Of a stretch of 9,948 nt of DNA, positions 1 to 6,419 are shown one piece after another; position 1 is the stretch's first letter; each line of letters begins with the position of its first letter. Source of the DNA: Bacillota bacterium (GTDB lineage: Bacteria > Bacillota > Clostridia > Christensenellales > Aristaeellaceae); NCBI GenBank assembly GCA_023421395.1, contig JAEZTL010000014.1:1-9948 (forward strand), given 5' to 3'. The position numbers and the translations under genes are program-made. Under the pieces are notes generated by a model. That model saw only the letters and a list, made by a program, of their open reading frames with translations. It made no database searches and was not told the origin of the DNA.

Positions 1-309
1 CAGCGAAACCGTCGCCTTGCCGCTTTTGAGCGCCGTCACCGTGATTTCAGGCGCCGGCCACCCCGCCTCCTCCGAACTGACGGTAGCCACCCCGCTGTTC
101 GAACTCGTCCACCGGAGCGGCTCCTCCGCCGCGGCGGGGTAGCTCTGCAGAACCGAGAGGGTAAAACGCTCTCCGGGCGCCATCACCCGGCCTGGCGCGC
201 TGATGGTGGCGACGGATACGTTCACCGGCGCGCTCTCCGCCAGCCCGAGAGGCAGAAGTAAGGCAAGTCCCAGCGCCGCCAGGATCAGGCTCCGCCAAAG
301 TTTCGTCAA
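1..309 (-). CDS. Secreted protein with Big_2 (Ig-like) domain, 3' end outside window
   Basis: The reading frame is open from a TTG start at 309 to the window edge (103 codons, no stop), so the C-terminus is missing. TTG is chosen because GGAGGG lies 7 nt upstream and the protein then begins with a classic signal peptide: a Lys/Arg-containing start, a leucine/alanine-rich core (residues about 8-22) and a likely cleavage near GLA-ES. Residues about 30-103 match the bacterial Ig-like Big_2 pattern: a beta-rich stretch, then W67-T-S-S-N-S with V74-A-T-V, and the typical ending VTALKSGKATVSL. Big_2 domains usually occur in surface or extracellular adhesins and enzymes; the actual role depends on the missing part. 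It has its own strong promoter (342-371) and lies downstream of mtaB in the same direction. Confidence 0.82.
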   Translation of the reverse strand, partial: MTKLWRSLILAALGLALLLPLGLAESAPVNVSVATISAPGRVMAPGERFTLSVLQSYPAAAEEPLRWTSSNSGVATVSSEEAGWPAPEITVTALKSGKATVSL

Positions 310-332
310 CTCAAATCCCTCCACCCATAAAT

Positions 333-356
333 CATATTTCTATTATATGAAATATG
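333..356. promoter_or_regulatory. Inverted repeat over the Big_2 promoter -10 box (possible operator)
   Basis: CATATTTC (333-340) and GAAATATG (349-356) are perfect inverted repeats separated by 8 nt, centred on the TATAAT box. An overlapping alternative pair, ACCCATA (323-329) with TATGGGT (353-359), also exists. A dyad exactly over a -10 element is typical of repressor sites, but AT-rich promoters produce such symmetry by chance; no regulator is identified. Confidence 0.4.
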
Positions 357-371
357 GGTAATATATGTCAA
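342..371 (-). promoter_or_regulatory. Sigma-70-type promoter of the Big_2 gene
   Basis: On the minus strand TTGACA (371-366) and TATAAT (347-342) are both perfect consensus hexamers, 18 bp apart. The -10 box ends 33 nt before the TTG start. It sits in the AT-rich gap after the mtaB stop codon, so the Big_2 gene can be transcribed independently of mtaB. Confidence 0.8.
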
Positions 372-403
372 CTAGATTCTGCGCGGGGCCTTCCGGTGCG
401 TTT

Positions 404-1780
404 CTACAGGCCGTATTCGCCGGGGTTGAATTTCCCCTTCAGCCCGGGCAGCATCATTTCGGTCAGCTCGCCCTCGTCCTCCGGGATGTCCTCCAGCTGC
501 GCCTCGATCCGGTCGATCCAGGTGACTTCGCGCGGCGGCAGCAGCACCGCCCCGGCCTCGTAGGCGCGCCGGATCTCCTCGACGGCCGCCCGCGCCCCCG
601 TCAGCGTGCGCCGGTAGGGATCGGGCTGGGCGGCGATTTTCTCGCTCAGCCGCAGCACCACCTCCGGTCGCAGCACGTAGGCCTGGGCAGAGAGGCCGCT
701 GTCGGAATCGGCCAGCCACTTTGAAAGCCGGTGCGCGCCACCCTCGTCCCGGCTGGCGGTATTCATCAGGCGGCAATCGTAGATCAACTGCTCCATCGAC
801 ACGGTGGGGGCCATGTCGGCCAGGAGCTTTACATTCTGCACGGATTCGTTGCTCCACATGTCGGCGACACAGGCGGCGATGTTTCCCACCGGGCTCAGGT
901 GCGCGCAGGAGGCGGACTTGCCCTCCATCGCGATGGGCACTCCGGCGATGGCCTTGAGGAAGGGGCCCTCGTAGGCGCAATCCTTGCTGGGGCCCCGGGC
1001 GCCCACGTCGAAGGCCACCAGCGCCCGGCCCACCGTGGCCACGCGGATCACCGCCGCGAACACGCCGGGGATCATGCCCTTTTCGGCCAGCACCATCGCA
1101 GTATTGGCGAAGCCGCAGGCGGAATCCCCCGCGGCGACGGAACCGCTTCCCTCCGCGATGCCCACGATTTTGCGCCAGAGGAAGTCCATGTCCCGCGCGC
1201 CCAGAACGCCCAGCGCGAACACGGCCTGCATCAGGTCCGCGTTCACCAGCGCGTCGTCGTGGACCTCCTTGCCGCCGGTGGATTCGATGGACAGAAAGTC
1301 CGCCCCCGCCTTCGCCGCACCCTCGAACACCTCCAGCATCGCCTCAAGATACGGCCCGGAGCGCATGACCGGCGGCCTCACAAATTCCCGCGTGTCGTTG
1401 GGCGTCAGCCGCAGCGCGCTCCTGAGGCCCTTCGCGGCCTCAAAGTCGGCCATGATGTCCCGCACGATCTTTGTAATCTCAATGCCCCAGCCGGCGTTGA
1501 TGGTCATCGGCGGCAGCAGTTCCACCTCCACCACCACCCCCGCCGCGTGCAGTTCCAGCGCCCGGGTCAGCGCGCCGGCGGTCATCTGCCGGTAGTGCTC
1601 CTTCACCTGCGGAAAGGTGATGGAATCGATGGTCATCGGCGGCAGCGTAAAGTTGAGCTCCGGGTACACCTGCCCGCCGCCGATGACCATACCGTTGGCC
1701 AGCGCGATGGGCCGCGGGGCGACGCCGTAGCAAAACGCATCCTTGTCGGAGACCGCCAGAACCGGTTTGACAGAACCCAT
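404..1780 (-). CDS. mtaB: Methanol:corrinoid (cobalamin) methyltransferase MtaB
   Basis: This 458-residue protein has the length and motif order of MtaB, the zinc enzyme that activates methanol and passes its methyl group to the Co(I) corrinoid protein MtaC. MtaA or a methyltransferase to tetrahydrofolate acts after that. The zinc ligands known from the Methanosarcina enzyme (Glu164, Cys220, Cys269) correspond to E166 in FLSIESTGGKEV, C222 in GDSACGFAN and C268 in SKDCAYEGP. The ATG start is supported by GAGGAGG 8 nt upstream. The protein is soluble and cytoplasmic, with no membrane segment. In methylotrophic acetogens mtaB normally lies with mtaC and mtaA; neither is within this window, and the neighbours are an MFS transporter upstream and a secreted protein downstream. 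No convincing terminator follows the stop. Family call is firm; methanol as substrate rather than another methyl donor is inferred from family. Confidence 0.93.
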   Translation of the reverse strand: MGSVKPVLAVSDKDAFCYGVAPRPIALANGMVIGGGQVYPELNFTLPPMTIDSITFPQVKEHYRQMTAGALTRALELHAAGVVVEVELLPPMTINAGWGIEITKIVRDIMADFEAAKGLRSALRLTPNDTREFVRPPVMRSGPYLEAMLEVFEGAAKAGADFLSIESTGGKEVHDDALVNADLMQAVFALGVLGARDMDFLWRKIVGIAEGSGSVAAGDSACGFANTAMVLAEKGMIPGVFAAVIRVATVGRALVAFDVGARGPSKDCAYEGPFLKAIAGVPIAMEGKSASCAHLSPVGNIAACVADMWSNESVQNVKLLADMAPTVSMEQLIYDCRLMNTASRDEGGAHRLSKWLADSDSGLSAQAYVLRPEVVLRLSEKIAAQPDPYRRTLTGARAAVEEIRRAYEAGAVLLPPREVTWIDRIEAQLEDIPEDEGELTEMMLPGLKGKFNPGEYGL

Positions 1781-1790
1781 GGGTTAACCC
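1774..1790. other. Two overlapping perfect palindromes over the mtaB start codon
   Basis: AACCCATGGGTT (1774-1785) is a perfect 12-bp palindrome containing the ATG, and GGGTTAACCC (1781-1790) is a perfect 10-bp palindrome between the start codon and the Shine-Dalgarno site. In mRNA the shared GGGTT could pair either way, so they might influence translation initiation; this is inference from sequence alone. Confidence 0.35.
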
Positions 1791-1830
1791 TCCTCGCATC
1801 ATCCGTGGCCCGGCCCGCCGGAGCCATATC

Positions 1831-1853
1831 ATTCATATATAAATTATATGAAT
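1831..1853 (-). promoter_or_regulatory. Probable mtaB promoter region with dyad over the -10 box
   Basis: ATTCATATA (1831-1839) and TATATGAAT (1845-1853) form a perfect 9-bp inverted repeat with a 5-nt spacer. On the minus strand it includes TATAAT at 1848-1843, preceded by TTCA exactly as in the Big_2 promoter (shared TTCATATAAT). No good -35 hexamer stands 17-18 bp upstream, so the promoter may be weak or activator-dependent. A second TATAAT at 1866-1861 is an alternative -10. The leader to mtaB would be about 60 nt. Confidence 0.45.
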
Positions 1854-1933
1854 TAATCGCATTATACGATGGCGGCAGGGAAATTACATGCAAATTCTTA
1901 CGCTGATCATGCACTTTCCCACGCCTTCCGCGC

Positions 1934-1963
1934 AAAAAAACCCGCCGCACGGAATGCGGCGGG
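1934..1963 (-). terminator. Rho-independent terminator of the first MFS gene
   Basis: CCCGCCGCA (1941-1949) and TGCGGCGGG (1955-1963) form a perfect 9-bp GC stem with a 5-nt loop. On the minus strand it is followed directly by seven T residues (1940-1934). It lies 42 nt past the stop of the transporter gene at 2005 and separates that gene from mtaB. Confidence 0.9.
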
Positions 1964-2004
1964 GCCCGGGGCGGGAACCGTTCATCCGGAAAGATGCCCG
2001 GGCA

Positions 2005-3225
2005 CTACCGGCCGGGCGCCCCGTTCCGGCTGTCCTCGGCGCGCGATATCCGGTAGAAAAGCGGGATCGCGGCGAGCTGCATGACCACCGATACGGCAAT
2101 CATCCACGGCTTCGATACATCGTAGAGCGCGCCCGTCAGGAGGCTGCCCAGAAACCAGGCCGCGCCGAAGGCGGTTTCAAACACGCCGAAGCCCGCCGCG
2201 CGGTTGTTCTTGGGCACGATGCGGTTGACGACGGACTTCAGGACCGATTCCTGCGCGCCCATGCCCACGCCCCAGAGCATAATCCCCAGCGCGGTGGCCC
2301 ACAGGCTTGAAAAGCCGAAAATCAAGGCCGCCGAGCCCGCCGAGAGCAGGGTTGACAGCATCAGCACCCGGATGCCGCGCTTGTCGAACAGGAAGCCGAA
2401 CCACAGCGCCGCGAAGGCGTCCACCACCATCGCGCCGGCGTAGAGCAGCGGGAGCGCGTCGGTCTGCACCAGCGCGGACCTCGAAACATGCAGCGTGATC
2501 AACGGGAAGTCGATAAATCCGAAGGCCAGGCAGCAGATGCCCGCGATGTAGACCCAGAAGCCCGCGTTGGCCCGGAAGGGCACCTTCTCATCCGGTGTCT
2601 TTTCAAAGTCTTCGGGGTGCGGAAATTTCTTTTTGGCGTAGAACAGAAGCGCCAGCGTGATCAGCGCCGGAATGCCCAGCACCAGGAAGCACAGCCGATA
2701 CGCCGAAAAGAGGTCGCCATCCTTTTTGACCAGCAGCACCAGAAACAGGATCACCGGCCCCAGAAACGCGCCGATCTGGTCGACGAATTCCTGGATCGCG
2801 AAGCCCTTGCCCGCGCCGGCCTGCGAGGCCGCGAACGAGATGAGCGTATTCTTCGCGGGTTTTTTGATCGCCTTGCCCGCCCGCTCGAGGATCACCAGCG
2901 CGCAGGCGAAGACCCACCCGTTTTCCGGCACCAGCGCCAGCGCCGGGATCGCGAGCACGTCGACGGCGTACCCGAGGATGGTGAGCAGCCAGTACTTCTT
3001 CGTCCGGTCGGTAATCACGCCCGTCAGAAGCCTCAGCGAGTAGCCGACGAATTCGCCCAGCCCGGAAATGAACCCGATCACCGCGGCGGACGCGCCGGCC
3101 ATGCCGAGGTAGGCCCCCAGCACGCTGCGCGCGCCCTCGTGGGTCATGTCCGAAAACAGCGCGACCAACCCCATGAGCAGGATGAACCCCATCGCCGCGG
3201 ACAGACGTCCGCGCCCCTTGCGCAT
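2005..3225 (-). CDS. Major facilitator superfamily transporter
   Basis: A 406-residue integral membrane protein with about 12 hydrophobic segments, the normal MFS length. The loop after the second segment carries the MFS motif A signature: G69, D73-R74 and lysines 76-77. An early SDMTHEGARSV stretch (25-35) is common in uncharacterised bacterial and archaeal MFS members. A charged cytoplasmic loop (about residues 185-215, KKKFPHPEDFEKTPDEK) lies between the two halves. The ATG at 3225 is preferred over an in-frame ATG at 3288 because AAGGAGG lies 7 nt before it, and the extra 21 residues are polar and follow no ribosome site. The substrate cannot be told from sequence. The gene is monocistronic, with a promoter at 3294-3322 and a strong terminator at 1934-1963. 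Confidence 0.88.
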   Translation of the reverse strand: MRKGRGRLSAAMGFILLMGLVALFSDMTHEGARSVLGAYLGMAGASAAVIGFISGLGEFVGYSLRLLTGVITDRTKKYWLLTILGYAVDVLAIPALALVPENGWVFACALVILERAGKAIKKPAKNTLISFAASQAGAGKGFAIQEFVDQIGAFLGPVILFLVLLVKKDGDLFSAYRLCFLVLGIPALITLALLFYAKKKFPHPEDFEKTPDEKVPFRANAGFWVYIAGICCLAFGFIDFPLITLHVSRSALVQTDALPLLYAGAMVVDAFAALWFGFLFDKRGIRVLMLSTLLSAGSAALIFGFSSLWATALGIMLWGVGMGAQESVLKSVVNRIVPKNNRAAGFGVFETAFGAAWFLGSLLTGALYDVSKPWMIAVSVVMQLAAIPLFYRISRAEDSRNGAPGR

Positions 3226-3293
3226 GTCAACGCCTCCTTGTAAATCGGCGTCGGAAAGGGCGGGCCGTCCCACGCCCTCCCGGGCCACCCCCT

Positions 3294-3322
3294 ATTATAA
3301 CAGAAGGCGCGAGAATTTTCAC
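3294..3322 (-). promoter_or_regulatory. Promoter of the first MFS gene
   Basis: On the minus strand TATAAT (3299-3294), with a T-G just upstream of the box, is preceded 17 bp earlier by GTGAAA (3322-3317, four of six -35 matches). It lies about 70 nt before the ATG at 3225. Confidence 0.55.
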
Positions 3323-3352
3323 GGGTTTACCCGGATTGATCCCGGCGGACTG

Positions 3353-3392
3353 AAAAAACGGTCAGGGTCCTTCCGGCAGGCGCCGGGCCGGA
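3353..3392 (-). terminator. Weak terminator candidate after the exporter gene
   Basis: Downstream of the exporter stop (3465), the minus strand can form a hairpin from TCCGGC (3392-3387) and GCCGGA (3377-3372), followed after about 13 nt by six T residues (3358-3353). The stem-to-T distance is longer than usual, so this is only a candidate. I see nothing else in the 3323-3464 gap except a small palindrome, CGGGTTTACCCG (3322-3333). Confidence 0.3.
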
Positions 3393-3464
3393 GCGGCCTT
3401 TGCCCATGCATATTTCTGCGATTCACCGCTTCGTCGCTGATGGCCGCTCCTCGCGCGTTCAACG

Positions 3465-4700
3465 TCACGGACGACCGGCCCCATCACAGGCGGTATGGCG
3501 GCCGGCGATGCGCGAGCGGCGCTTGTTCCTCCAACGGATCCATGCGAAAATCCCCGCGCAAAGGATGAGCGCCGCGCCCGCAATCAGCCATATCGTCCGA
3601 AAACCGGCCCGCGCGCTGATCCCATAGCCGCAGAGGGAAGCGATCAATCCGCCGATTTGCAGTATGAAAGAAAACAGCGAAAGGATGCTCGCGCGCTGAT
3701 TGGCGGGAGCCGCCTGATTCAGGAGCGTGTTTTCCACCACGCTGCCGCTGCCCAAAAAGAAGTAGACCGCCATATAAACCGAAATGAAGTACGGCCCCTG
3801 GAGGCGGAACGCCAAAAGGATCAGGCCGGCCCCCAGAATTGCCTTGAATAAAAGGAAAAGTACCGCGCCGTCCTTTGCGTGCCGCATCAGGAGGCGCTCC
3901 GCCAACCAACTGCCGGCGATTACGAAGACATAGCCGGTGAAACTGGTCGCGCCGAATACCCACGAGGCTGCCTGAAGAGAAGAAAGCGCAGGCTGCCAAT
4001 AGGTTTCGACAGAGATCAGGGCAAAACCCGTCGCGAGGGACAACAGGACTAGAGCGCGAATCATCCCTTTTTGCAGCACGAAAGCGATACTGTCCCTCAC
4101 CTGCGCGCCAAGCAATCCCCGGCCGGGGGTTCCCTTCAAGGTCTTTCGCGCCCGCGGAACTTCGTGAACACAGAAAAGCGTCAGAAAGAATAAAAGCGCG
4201 TAGATCAAGGCGCTGGCGCCGAGGTTGCCCATGTACAGGGCGTCCAGCCCGGATAACAGGCCGCCAGAAAGCGCTCCGATGGCGAGCCCTGCGCTTTCCA
4301 GTACGGAAAGCCGCGCCGCAATCCGCGCCAGAGCGCCGTCGTTTCCGCCCGCTTCGTCAATCGCCTGCGCATCGATACTGCCGGAGGCAAAGGCGCGCCC
4401 CAACCCGTTTGCGACCATTGCGCCGCATAGCCCTGCGATGGATCGGCAGGACAGAATGAGGCAATAGCTGATAAAAAACAGGACGGAGGAGAGCAGAAAC
4501 GACCTTTTTCTGCCGTAGCAGTCCGCGAAAACCCCGCTCGGAAATTCCGACACGATCACCGTAAAAGAATATATCCCGATCAGCAGCGAAATCGTGCTGA
4601 TGGAAGCTCCGTGCGCAAGCAAGGCGAGCGACAGTACCGGCGCCATGATACCGGTGGCCAAATTCTTCAGAAACACGATGATCTGAAGGGATCTACGCAT
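3465..4700 (-). CDS. Major facilitator superfamily exporter, probably multidrug-type
   Basis: A 411-residue MFS protein with about 12 membrane segments and a basic C-terminal tail. Motif A of the loop between segments 2 and 3 is clear: S54-G55-V-F-A-D60-x2-G63-R-K-R66. A TVIVSEFPSGVFAD stretch of this kind is frequent in MFS drug and metabolite exporters. The ATG at 4700 is chosen over an in-frame ATG at 4715 because GGAGG lies 6 nt before it and the 4715 start has no ribosome site. The start codon overlaps the stop of the upstream regulator gene by 8 nt (4693-4700), so the two genes are translationally coupled. Transcription is likely controlled by that regulator. The substrate is unknown; export is inferred from the pairing with a repressor-like neighbour. 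Confidence 0.86.
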   Translation of the reverse strand: MRRSLQIIVFLKNLATGIMAPVLSLALLAHGASISTISLLIGIYSFTVIVSEFPSGVFADCYGRKRSFLLSSVLFFISYCLILSCRSIAGLCGAMVANGLGRAFASGSIDAQAIDEAGGNDGALARIAARLSVLESAGLAIGALSGGLLSGLDALYMGNLGASALIYALLFFLTLFCVHEVPRARKTLKGTPGRGLLGAQVRDSIAFVLQKGMIRALVLLSLATGFALISVETYWQPALSSLQAASWVFGATSFTGYVFVIAGSWLAERLLMRHAKDGAVLFLLFKAILGAGLILLAFRLQGPYFISVYMAVYFFLGSGSVVENTLLNQAAPANQRASILSLFSFILQIGGLIASLCGYGISARAGFRTIWLIAGAALILCAGIFAWIRWRNKRRSRIAGRHTACDGAGRP

Positions 4701-5253
4701 TTTCCGCCTCCGCAACCGGATAGGCGATCAGCGCATATTCCCAGGCGTCTCCGCCGCCTCCGCTCTGTTCGTGCGCATCCAGAAAGGCGCGAATGAGCGA
4801 ATACAGCGCCTTTGCCTCTTCTCCATCCAGGCGAATGATGCCGGAGAGCATGTCCCCATACTGCGCCGCTCCGACGGCCTCCTCCGGGTCTTCTTCGCAG
4901 TACGCGGCATATCCCGAAAATACGCGGGAGAGGGACGATTGCATCAATGCGAGGCGCTGTGCTTTGTTCTTATCCTCAATCAGGCTGCCAATGCTGACCG
5001 TTTTCGGCGGCGCGCGGTAATAGCTTGCCGTTATCCCGTGAATCCGTTCGGTGTGGCTCAGCTCTACAAGCCCAATTTCCATCAGTTTTCTTAAGTGATG
5101 CTGTATCGATGACGGAGAGACGCCCATTTTTCCCGCGAGCTGCTTGGGTGTCATCGGGACGCCCGAGATTCGCATACAGCGCAGCAGATCCTGGCGTCGT
5201 GGGTTGATGTAGATATCCAGTTCCCTCTTTCCCGACAGCACAATCTTGTCCAT
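4693..5253 (-). CDS. Winged-helix (ArsR-like) transcriptional regulator
   Basis: A 186-residue protein with an N-terminal winged helix-turn-helix: the NPRRQDLLRCM helix (17-27), the M34-TPKQLAGKMG helix, the recognition helix SPSSIQHHLRKLMEIG (46-61) and a wing with LVELSHTERIHG (62-73). This is the ArsR/HTH_20 pattern. The C-terminal half (about 95-186) is mostly helical and acidic and probably mediates dimerisation or ligand sensing. It has no ArsR metal-site CxC motif, so a metal sensor is not indicated. The ATG at 5253 is chosen over an in-frame ATG at 5280 because GAGGAGGG lies 5 nt upstream of it, and the 5280 start would overlap the -10 box. It is first gene of an operon with the MFS exporter and probably represses both; the direct repeats in its promoter are the likely operator. 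Confidence 0.85.
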   Translation of the reverse strand: MDKIVLSGKRELDIYINPRRQDLLRCMRISGVPMTPKQLAGKMGVSPSSIQHHLRKLMEIGLVELSHTERIHGITASYYRAPPKTVSIGSLIEDKNKAQRLALMQSSLSRVFSGYAAYCEEDPEEAVGAAQYGDMLSGIIRLDGEEAKALYSLIRAFLDAHEQSGGGGDAWEYALIAYPVAEAENA

Positions 5254-5278
5254 AAAAACCCTCCTCATCGTTTTAAAC

Positions 5279-5308
5279 ATTATAACGTTACTTTATATAT
5301 AACGTCAA
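5279..5308 (-). promoter_or_regulatory. Promoter and likely operator of the regulator-exporter operon
   Basis: On the minus strand TTGACG (5308-5303) and TATAAT (5284-5279) are spaced 18 bp, with the -10 box about 26 nt before the ATG at 5253. Two direct repeats of TATAACGT (plus-strand 5281-5288 and 5298-5305), start-to-start 17 bp, lie within the promoter, and the first is part of the palindrome TAACGTTA (5283-5290). Binding there would block RNA polymerase, which fits autoregulation by the downstream winged-helix protein; this is inference. Confidence 0.7.
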
Positions 5309-5317
5309 GGGCCGGAC

Positions 5318-5356
5318 AAAAAAACCCGCGCAGGCTGCAGACAAGCGTCGCCGCGG
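5318..5356 (-). terminator. Possible rho-independent terminator upstream of the regulator promoter
   Basis: On the minus strand, CCGCG (5330-5326) pairs with CGCGG (5356-5352) around a 21-nt loop containing a small GAC/GTC stem, and is followed at once by seven T residues (5324-5318). It would end leftward transcription arriving from the decayed gene region. The stem is short, so confidence is modest. Confidence 0.4.
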
Positions 5357-5423
5357 TCTGTTTTGCGACCATGTCCGCCCTCGGGGGGCTGACTGCGGGC
5401 CGATCCGGATGATTCCCCGCTTT

Positions 5424-5575
5424 ATACCAATCCAAAACAACCTTGCATCGTTGCGGCGGTCCTTTTCGCGCAGGGCGGTGTCACGCTCCGCTAAACGCAG
5501 CGCTGCGCTCCGGCTCCTTGCCCTGCATCATAAAAACGTTGCCGCTTTGGATGCAGTAATATTTCGTATTGGTAT
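5424..5575. repeat. Dispersed repeat, copy A, with terminal inverted repeats
   Basis: The element is bounded by ATACCAAT (5424-5431) and ATTGGTAT (5568-5575), with looser inverted similarity continuing inward (TGCATC at 5444-5449 against GATGCA at 5550-5555). Inside, it shares collinear blocks with copy B: CCAATCCAAAACAAC (5427-5441), GTGTCAC (5478-5484), CGCTAAACGCAGCGCTGC (5489-5506, 17 of 18 identical) and GGCTCCTTG (5512-5520) followed at the same distance by GCATCA (5525-5530). Spacing between the last three blocks is conserved except for one length change. It has no transposase, so a non-autonomous MITE-like or palindromic intergenic element is the best description. Confidence 0.65.
5481..5531 (-). 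other. Tiny reading frame inside repeat A (possible leader peptide or spurious)
   Basis: On the minus strand ATG ATG at 5531 opens a 16-residue frame, MMQGKEPERSAAFSGA, ending in TGA at 5483-5481. The same pattern (M-x-x-K-E-P, then S-A-A, then TGA within TGACAC) occurs in repeat B, with a difference of a whole number of codons. No good Shine-Dalgarno site is visible here. Whether it is translated is unknown. Confidence 0.25.
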
Positions 5576-5752
5576 TACCACGCCGTTTTCCACCGCTCAA
5601 GTTGCCCGGACGGCGGCTTAAGACGCTCGGCCGGTCTCTGGCAAATCGCTTCCCGCTCTTCGTCGCTGATCAGGCCGTCCTGTTTCATGGCTTTCACGGG
5701 GGTCACGGCGAACCGGCGGCGCGTTTCCTGCCGGGTCTGTTTCGCGGTCCAT
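5575..5752 (-). pseudogene. Frameshifted remnant of a small SHOCT-like protein gene
   Basis: A GGGAGG site 10 nt before ATG (5752) introduces MDRET, but the sensible protein continues in the next frame: TRQETRRRFAVT, then KAMKQDGLISDEEREAICQR and a short tail to TAA at 5577-5575. A single extra base near codon 6 explains the shift. The D-G-L-I-S-D-E-E-R-E-A-I segment resembles the SHOCT-type motif (short helix, G-L-I-T-x-E-E) seen in small proteins near recombinases of mobile elements; that link is from memory of the motif and is not certain. The stop codon coincides with the inverted end of repeat A (5568-5575), so insertion of the repeat may have replaced the original 3' end. Upstream (5703-5843) another frame reads coherently (NPLAAFMPHEQEHD) but has no start, and I do not recognise it. 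Confidence 0.4.
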
Positions 5753-6419
5753 CGGCTTCTCGCCTCCCGGGATCGTGCTCCTGTTCATGAGGCATGAACG
5801 CGGCAAGCGGGTTTTGAACACCGCCCCGATGACGCAGATGTTTTCAATGATTGACCGGCTCCCCGCACTCGGCTATACTGAGACTGCGGATATGCGCCGG
5901 CTTCGGATCAACCGCGGATATGCGCGATGTCCACAGGGAAATAGGGTCCGGAATCCATTCCAAAGGCGGAACAGGGGCTGTGTTCGCCGCAAGCGCATGT
6001 GATAAGCGCCACTTTGGGGAAAGACTGTTTCCCCCTATCCGCATCCGCGCCTCCGATCCTTTTGAAACCTGTATCACGCCATTATAGGATGCGTTCAGCC
6101 GGATTGACGATCACGCGCACGCCTTTTTTCGGACCATCGCCCGCGGAGCGGCGAACGGTTGCTTACCCGGGATATCGAGGCGGCCGACCGCTTTGCAAAG
6201 CGTTCGCTCATGCCGGTTTGCACCGCGATTGGCCGTCAAGAATCTCTTTGCCTTTCAACGGGGATGATTTTTTCGGCGCAAGCGCCGAAGTGCGCGGAAA
6301 GTCCGTGATCCAGATCGGGCGCTGCCATGGATTGGTCGCGCGATTCCGGGAACAAATCAGCTGCGGTCGATGGGTTCGCCAGCGTAAAACCGTTGAATCG
6401 ATGGAAGGAGTGCCGGAAC
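5753..6419. other. Gene-poor intergenic region
   Basis: I see no convincing gene here on either strand: the open frames lack ribosome sites and read as low-complexity or frame-shadow protein. Small structures are present: a 12-bp direct repeat GCGGATATGCGC (5886-5897 and 5914-5925), a hairpin GGGGAAA/TTTCCCC with 5-nt loop (6016-6034) and a perfect hairpin TTCGGCGC/GCGCCGAA (6272-6289). The minus strand carries an isolated TATAAT (6086-6081). The promoter of the plus-strand gene at 6420 must lie in this region but no clear -35/-10 pair stands out. Confidence 0.5.

Noticed and set aside
731..1906. Long plus-strand open frame opposite mtaB
   Set aside because: It is the antisense shadow of a GC-rich gene: very rich in His, Arg and Gly, with no ribosome site and no domain, while the minus frame is a clear MtaB.
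2488..3243. Long plus-strand open frame opposite the first MFS gene
   Set aside because: It is extremely rich in Arg, Gln and Asp from antisense codons, with no ribosome site; the minus frame is a clear membrane transporter.
5844..6077. Minus-strand open frame of 77 codons, continuing past one TGA to 5703
   Set aside because: No ribosome site, no recognisable motif and no signal peptide; only the part after the TGA (PLAAFMPHEQEHD) looks protein-like, which is too little to call a gene.
6272..6289. Perfect hairpin next to six T residues as a terminator
   Set aside because: The T-run precedes the hairpin on the plus strand and becomes A residues after it on the minus strand, so neither orientation works as a rho-independent terminator.
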